From NCBI RefSeq assembly GCF_012844305.1, contig NZ_JABANE010000038.1, positions 1 through 64,000 of the forward strand: 64,000 nt of DNA. Direction: 5' to 3'. The notes below the pieces were generated by a model. The model worked only from the letters and a program-made list of their open reading frames with translations. It was not told the origin of the DNA and searched no databases. Position numbers and translations under genes: made by a program. Origin of the DNA: Flammeovirga aprica JL-4. Its GTDB lineage: Bacteria; Bacteroidota; Bacteroidia; Cytophagales; Flammeovirgaceae. Shown piece after piece: positions 60,796 through 64,000 of this stretch; the first letter of the stretch is position 1; each line of letters opens with the position of its first letter.

Positions 60796-62442
60796 CTATC
60801 TCATCTCTTTGTATTTGTTGATCAATTGATTTGTAGAAGAATCATGAGAAGCAACTTTATCATCGTTTTGTAATTCAGGAAGAATTTTGTTCGCTAATTG
60901 CTTACCTAATTCTACACCCCATTGGTCAAAACTGAAGATGTTCCACATTACACCTTGTACGAAGATTTTGTGCTCGTACATTGCGATCATCGCACCCAAT
61001 GTAAATGGAGTTAACTTTTTGAATAAGATTGAGTTTGTAGGACGGTTACCTTCAAACACTTTGAATGTCTTTAATTTCTCAATCTCTTCGTCAGATTTAC
61101 CAGCTGCTTTGAATTCAGCAACTACAGTTTCCTCAGACTTACCTGTCATCAATGCTTCCGTTTGAGCAAAGAAGTTAGATAATAACTTAGGGTGGTGATC
61201 ACCGATAGGGTTTTGAGAAACTGCAGGAGCAATAAAGTCCGCAGGAATCAATTTAGTACCTTGGTGGATCAATTGGTAGAATGCGTGCTGACCGTTTGTA
61301 CCTGGCTCACCCCAGATGATTGGACCAGTTTGGTAGTCAACAGGATTACCCGCTCTATCTACACATTTACCGTTTGATTCCATATCACCTTGTTGGAAAT
61401 ACGCTGCAAAACGGTGCATATACTGATCGTAAGGAAGTAAAGCGTGGCTTTCAGCACCAAAGAAGTTGTTGTACCAAACACCTAATACCGCTAAGATAAT
61501 AGGAAGGTTTTCACCAAATTCAGCAGATTTGAAGTGGTTGTCCATTGCGTGAGCACCTTCTAATAACTCTTCATAGTTATCATAACCGATGCTGCAAGCG
61601 ATAGAAAGACCAATTGCCGACCATAATGAGTAACGACCACCTACCCAGTCCCAGAAACGGAACATGTTTTCAGGAGCGATACCAAACTCTCTTACTTTTT
61701 CTTCATTTGTAGAAAGAGCAACAAAGTGCATCATGATATGATTTTCGCTTTTCGCTGCATTCAAGAACCACTCTCTCGCAGAATTAGCGTTAGTCATTGT
61801 TTCTTGCGTTGTAAACGTCTTAGAAGCAATGATAAATAAAGTTGTTTCAGGATTTAAACCTTTTAATGTCTCAGAGATATGAGTTCCGTCAACATTTGAA
61901 ACAAAGTGAATGTCGATATTAGTTTTGTATGGTTTTAAAGCCTCAGTCACCATATAAGGACCTAAGTCAGAACCACCAATACCAATATTTACAACATCAG
62001 TAATAGCTTTACCCGTATAACCTTTCCACTCTCCAGAAACTACTTTATTAGTAAATTCTTTCATTTGGCGTTTTACGTGGTTCACTTCAGTCATTACGTC
62101 CTCTCCGTCAACTGACATAGGGGCGTTAGACTGATTACGTAATGCTACGTGATAAACAGCACGATCTTCTGTTTGGTTGATATGCTCTCCAGCAAACATT
62201 GACTTGATACCTTCAGCTACACCTGTTTCTTTTGCTAAGTCAAGTAATAACTGGAATGTTTTCTCGTCAATGATATTTTTTGAGAAGTCAACAAAAATAT
62301 CTTCAAACGTCAATGAGAATTTCTCAGCTCTATCTGCATCCGCACTGAATAATTCATTCATATGTACGTTTTTCATTTCAGCATAATGAGCTTCAAGTGC
62401 TTTCCAAGCGTTTGTTGAAGTCGGATTTACTGTTTTCAACAT
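60796..62442 (-). CDS. pgi: glucose-6-phosphate isomerase
   Basis: The 548-residue enzyme interconverts glucose-6-phosphate and fructose-6-phosphate. It has the full-length bacterial/eukaryotic type I PGI plan. Signatures include DVVNIGIGGSDLGPYMVTEAL (about 148-168), FIIASKTFTTQETMTNA (about 205-221), FWDWVGGRYSLWSAIGLSI (about 265-283, PGI signature 1 with the catalytic Arg) and GVELGKQLANKILPEL (PGI signature 2, about 508-523). Lys near the end of the QGVMWNIFSFDQWGVELGK block is the catalytic base-acid residue. It has its own consensus promoter (62505-62534) and terminator. Confidence 0.97.
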   Translation of the reverse strand: MLKTVNPTSTNAWKALEAHYAEMKNVHMNELFSADADRAEKFSLTFEDIFVDFSKNIIDEKTFQLLLDLAKETGVAEGIKSMFAGEHINQTEDRAVYHVALRNQSNAPMSVDGEDVMTEVNHVKRQMKEFTNKVVSGEWKGYTGKAITDVVNIGIGGSDLGPYMVTEALKPYKTNIDIHFVSNVDGTHISETLKGLNPETTLFIIASKTFTTQETMTNANSAREWFLNAAKSENHIMMHFVALSTNEEKVREFGIAPENMFRFWDWVGGRYSLWSAIGLSIACSIGYDNYEELLEGAHAMDNHFKSAEFGENLPIILAVLGVWYNNFFGAESHALLPYDQYMHRFAAYFQQGDMESNGKCVDRAGNPVDYQTGPIIWGEPGTNGQHAFYQLIHQGTKLIPADFIAPAVSQNPIGDHHPKLLSNFFAQTEALMTGKSEETVVAEFKAAGKSDEEIEKLKTFKVFEGNRPTNSILFKKLTPFTLGAMIAMYEHKIFVQGVMWNIFSFDQWGVELGKQLANKILPELQNDDKVASHDSSTNQLINKYKEMR

Positions 62443-62504
62443 GTTATATCTGCTTTTTTGTATAATTAATTTCTAAATAAAAGGAAGCTTTTCGCTTCAA
62501 GTCA

Positions 62505-62534
62505 CAAAATTACAATTTCATAGGAATGTAACAA
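62505..62534 (-). promoter_or_regulatory. Bacteroidota-type promoter of pgi
   Basis: On the minus strand TTG (62534-62532) is followed after exactly 19 nt by TAATTTTG (62512-62505), a full match to the -7 consensus. The predicted leader is about 56 nt and contains the small hairpin GAAGC/GCTTC (62484-62498). Confidence 0.75.
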
Positions 62535-62623
62535 GTTGATTTTACTCACACTTTGATGATTTTGCCTACTATTTTTAATTCAACGGATTGATATCATAGA
62601 ATAAAACTATTATGAAAACAAAA

Positions 62624-62650
62624 AGAGCATACTTTTTAATCGTATGCTCT
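62624..62650 (-). terminator. intrinsic terminator of the MscS gene
   Basis: AGAGCATAC and GTATGCTCT form a perfect 9-bp stem over a 9-nt loop; the minus strand continues TTTTTG. It lies 36 nt behind the stop at 62686. Confidence 0.88.
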
Positions 62651-62685
62651 CTTCAATTTTATGGTGTATTTTAAATAAAAGACTC

Positions 62686-63525
62686 TTAGTCTTCTGATTT
62701 TTGCATATGTACCACTCTTTGAGGGAATGGGATTTCAATACCAGCCTCATCAAATGCAAGTTTTGCAGCTTCAGTAGTTTCAAACAAAACATTCCAGTAG
62801 TCATTCACACTGATGTGTACCCTTAATTGTAAATCTACTGAACTGTCACCGAGATTTGTTACCCAAACCACAGGTTTCTCAGGTTCTTGATTGATTCTTT
62901 TATCATCTTTCACAAGACCTAATAAAACTTCTCTAGCCAATTTAATATCAGCACCGTAAGAAATGCCAATAGGGATATCGCATCTTACAAAACCTTCTCT
63001 GGTGTAATTTTTAATCACACCGCCTGCCAATGCACCATTAGGAATAAAAACATGTCTACGGTGTGGTGTAATAACAGTAGTGGCAAATAATCCGATATCA
63101 TGAACAACTCCCAAGTGACCTTGAGCATCAATTAATTCTCCTTTCCTGAATGGTCTTAAAGTGAGGATCAATGCACCTCCTGCAACGTTTGCAAGTGAGC
63201 CTTGTAATGCTAAACCAATGGCTAAACCTGCTGAACCCAGCATTGCGATAAACGAGGTAGTTTCTACACCCGCTTGACCAATTGCGGCTACAATGATAAT
63301 TACTTTAATAATAATCTTTGTAATTGAAACCAAGAAGTCCACTAAAGCTTGGTTGTCAGAATACCTTTTTTTGACTTGGGTAGAAACAAAGTTGCCTGCT
63401 TTATTTGCTACGAAAAAGCCAATGATTAGAATAGCTAATGCCCCTAATAACTTGAAGGCATACTGATTGACAAAATCCATTGTAGAAACAACGATTACAT
63501 CTTGATATTGAGAGATTTCTTCCAT
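62686..63525 (-). CDS. mechanosensitive ion channel, MscS family
   Basis: The frame opens at 63585, but the ATG at 63525 (MEEISQYQDVIVVSTMDF) gives the normal 279 residues of a small MscS. Three membrane segments are seen: about 22-42 (AFKLLGALAILIIGFFVA), 65-85 (LVSITKIIIKVIIIVAAIG) and the pore-lining third, 92-125, with the Gly/Ala-rich AMLGSAGLAIGLALQGSLANVAGG and LRPFRKGELI. The beta domain (HRRHVFIPNGALAGGVIKNYTREGFVRCDIPIGISYGAD) and the alpha/beta C-terminal domain follow. It opens under membrane tension to protect against osmotic shock, useful in a marine cell. Confidence 0.93.
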   Translation of the reverse strand: MEEISQYQDVIVVSTMDFVNQYAFKLLGALAILIIGFFVANKAGNFVSTQVKKRYSDNQALVDFLVSITKIIIKVIIIVAAIGQAGVETTSFIAMLGSAGLAIGLALQGSLANVAGGALILTLRPFRKGELIDAQGHLGVVHDIGLFATTVITPHRRHVFIPNGALAGGVIKNYTREGFVRCDIPIGISYGADIKLAREVLLGLVKDDKRINQEPEKPVVWVTNLGDSSVDLQLRVHISVNDYWNVLFETTEAAKLAFDEAGIEIPFPQRVVHMQKSED

Positions 63526-63802
63526 TTGTAAGGATTTATTAAAGGATAGATTGAAAAACGAGGTATTTATAGTTACATCTAACAACTACAATTAAAATCA
63601 ATAATTGCTGATTCTTAAGAAGCAAAATGAGGATTGTAGTTATGGTGTCGTTTTCAGAAAAAAATTTAGTTAAATGAAATATAAATTAATAGAGCCAAGT
63701 ATACTTAGATACTTAGATAGTATAAAATTAAAATTATTTTTCAGAATATTGTAATTGGAAAAAGAAAAATGACTGCTTTTTTCAATTAAAAACAAAGATT
63801 AC
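63526..63802. other. divergent intergenic region between mscS and gmhA
   Basis: About 280 nt of AT-rich DNA carrying both promoters. It includes the short direct repeat ACTTAGATA (AGTATACTTAGATACTTAGATAGTATA near 63698-63724), which is also partly palindromic. No gene is evident. Confidence 0.4.
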
Positions 63803-64000
63803 ATGTCAGATTATACAAACTTGGTAATTGAGGAGTTAAAAGAAGCACAGGATGTTTTAACTCGTTTTTTATCAGATACTAATAATATAAAAGCAATTGA
63901 AGCTGCTGCAGATCTTCTTGTTGATGCTTTTCAAAAGGATGGTAAAGTGATTTCTTGTGGAAATGGAGGTTCACATTGTGATGCCATGCATTTTGCAGAG
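63803..64000 (+). CDS. gmhA: phosphoheptose isomerase, N-terminal part, cut by window end
   Basis: The 66 codons seen start MSDYTNLVIEELKEAQDVL and contain the SIS-domain signature CGNGGSHCDAMHFAE near the cut. That motif is diagnostic for D-sedoheptulose-7-phosphate isomerase, the first step to ADP-heptose for the lipopolysaccharide core. The ATG at 63803 matches the start of the family. The gene continues outside the window. Confidence 0.93.
   Translation, partial: MSDYTNLVIEELKEAQDVLTRFLSDTNNIKAIEAAADLLVDAFQKDGKVISCGNGGSHCDAMHFAE

Noticed and set aside
1..64000. Search for tRNA, rRNA, CRISPR arrays, phage genes and defence systems
   Set aside because: No cloverleaf-like segments with a TTCRA arm, no spaced direct repeats of CRISPR type, and no integrase, capsid, nuclease-helicase or toxin-antitoxin pairs were recognised.

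Overview
The window looks like a piece of a chromosome from a marine, polysaccharide-degrading Bacteroidota, most likely a Cytophagales member near Flammeovirga. The reasons are two SusC/SusD pairs, proteins with type IX secretion (T9SS) C-terminal domains, promoters of the Bacteroidota type (TTG, 17-21 nt, TAnnTTTG), AT-rich intergenic DNA and a complete alginate utilisation cluster. The genus is an inference. No rRNA, tRNA or CRISPR array was seen.

Layout. 1-8 kb: the edge of an IS1595-type insertion sequence, an unknown gene, a sulfatase with a notable leader, a T9SS surface protein, a GNAT acetyltransferase and a decayed alpha/beta-hydrolase gene. 8-17 kb: a 1550-residue T9SS protein with about seven PKD-like repeats, a repeat-rich spacer, and a lipoprotein/TonB-receptor pair. 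17-20 kb: a bestrophin gene flanked by a 158-bp MITE and by an intact 1006-bp IS1595-type element with 8-bp target duplications. 20-31 kb: mostly housekeeping genes (DnaJ-like protein, radical SAM protein, MFS pump, fructose-bisphosphatase, phasin, esterase, thioesterase, alpha/beta hydrolase, M14 peptidase, YkvA protein). 31-37 kb: a SusC/SusD pair without enzymes, a second MITE copy lying across the susD stop codon, and a small secreted protein. 37-39 kb: a secreted Xaa-Pro aminopeptidase.

39.2-57.7 kb is an alginate polysaccharide utilisation locus, all on the + strand. It holds a GntR/FadR-type regulator with two near-identical operator palindromes upstream, SusC, SusD, a PKD surface lipoprotein, PL6 and PL17 alginate lyases, the cupin KdgF, an MFS uronate transporter, an SDR-type DEH reductase, KDG kinase, KDPG aldolase and two PL7 alginate lyase lipoproteins, one carrying two carbohydrate-binding modules. 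The expected route is cleavage at the surface (PL7), import by SusCD, periplasmic depolymerisation (PL6, PL17), KdgF-assisted opening of the unsaturated uronate to DEH, uptake by the MFS carrier, reduction to KDG, phosphorylation and aldol cleavage to pyruvate and glyceraldehyde-3-phosphate. Several genes overlap or nearly touch. Hairpins sit at the breaks susD/PKD, PKD/PL6, PL7/PL7 and at the end.

58-64 kb: an acyl-CoA carboxylase beta subunit, a GIN-domain protein, glucose-6-phosphate isomerase, an MscS channel and the start of gmhA. Beyond the genes, the main points of interest are the MITE pair carrying a relic coding tail, an orphan terminator that suggests a small RNA next to pgi, a GTAC-rich cluster of competing inverted repeats behind the carboxylase gene, REP-like palindromes just behind stop codons, and a hydrolase gene with three lesions.
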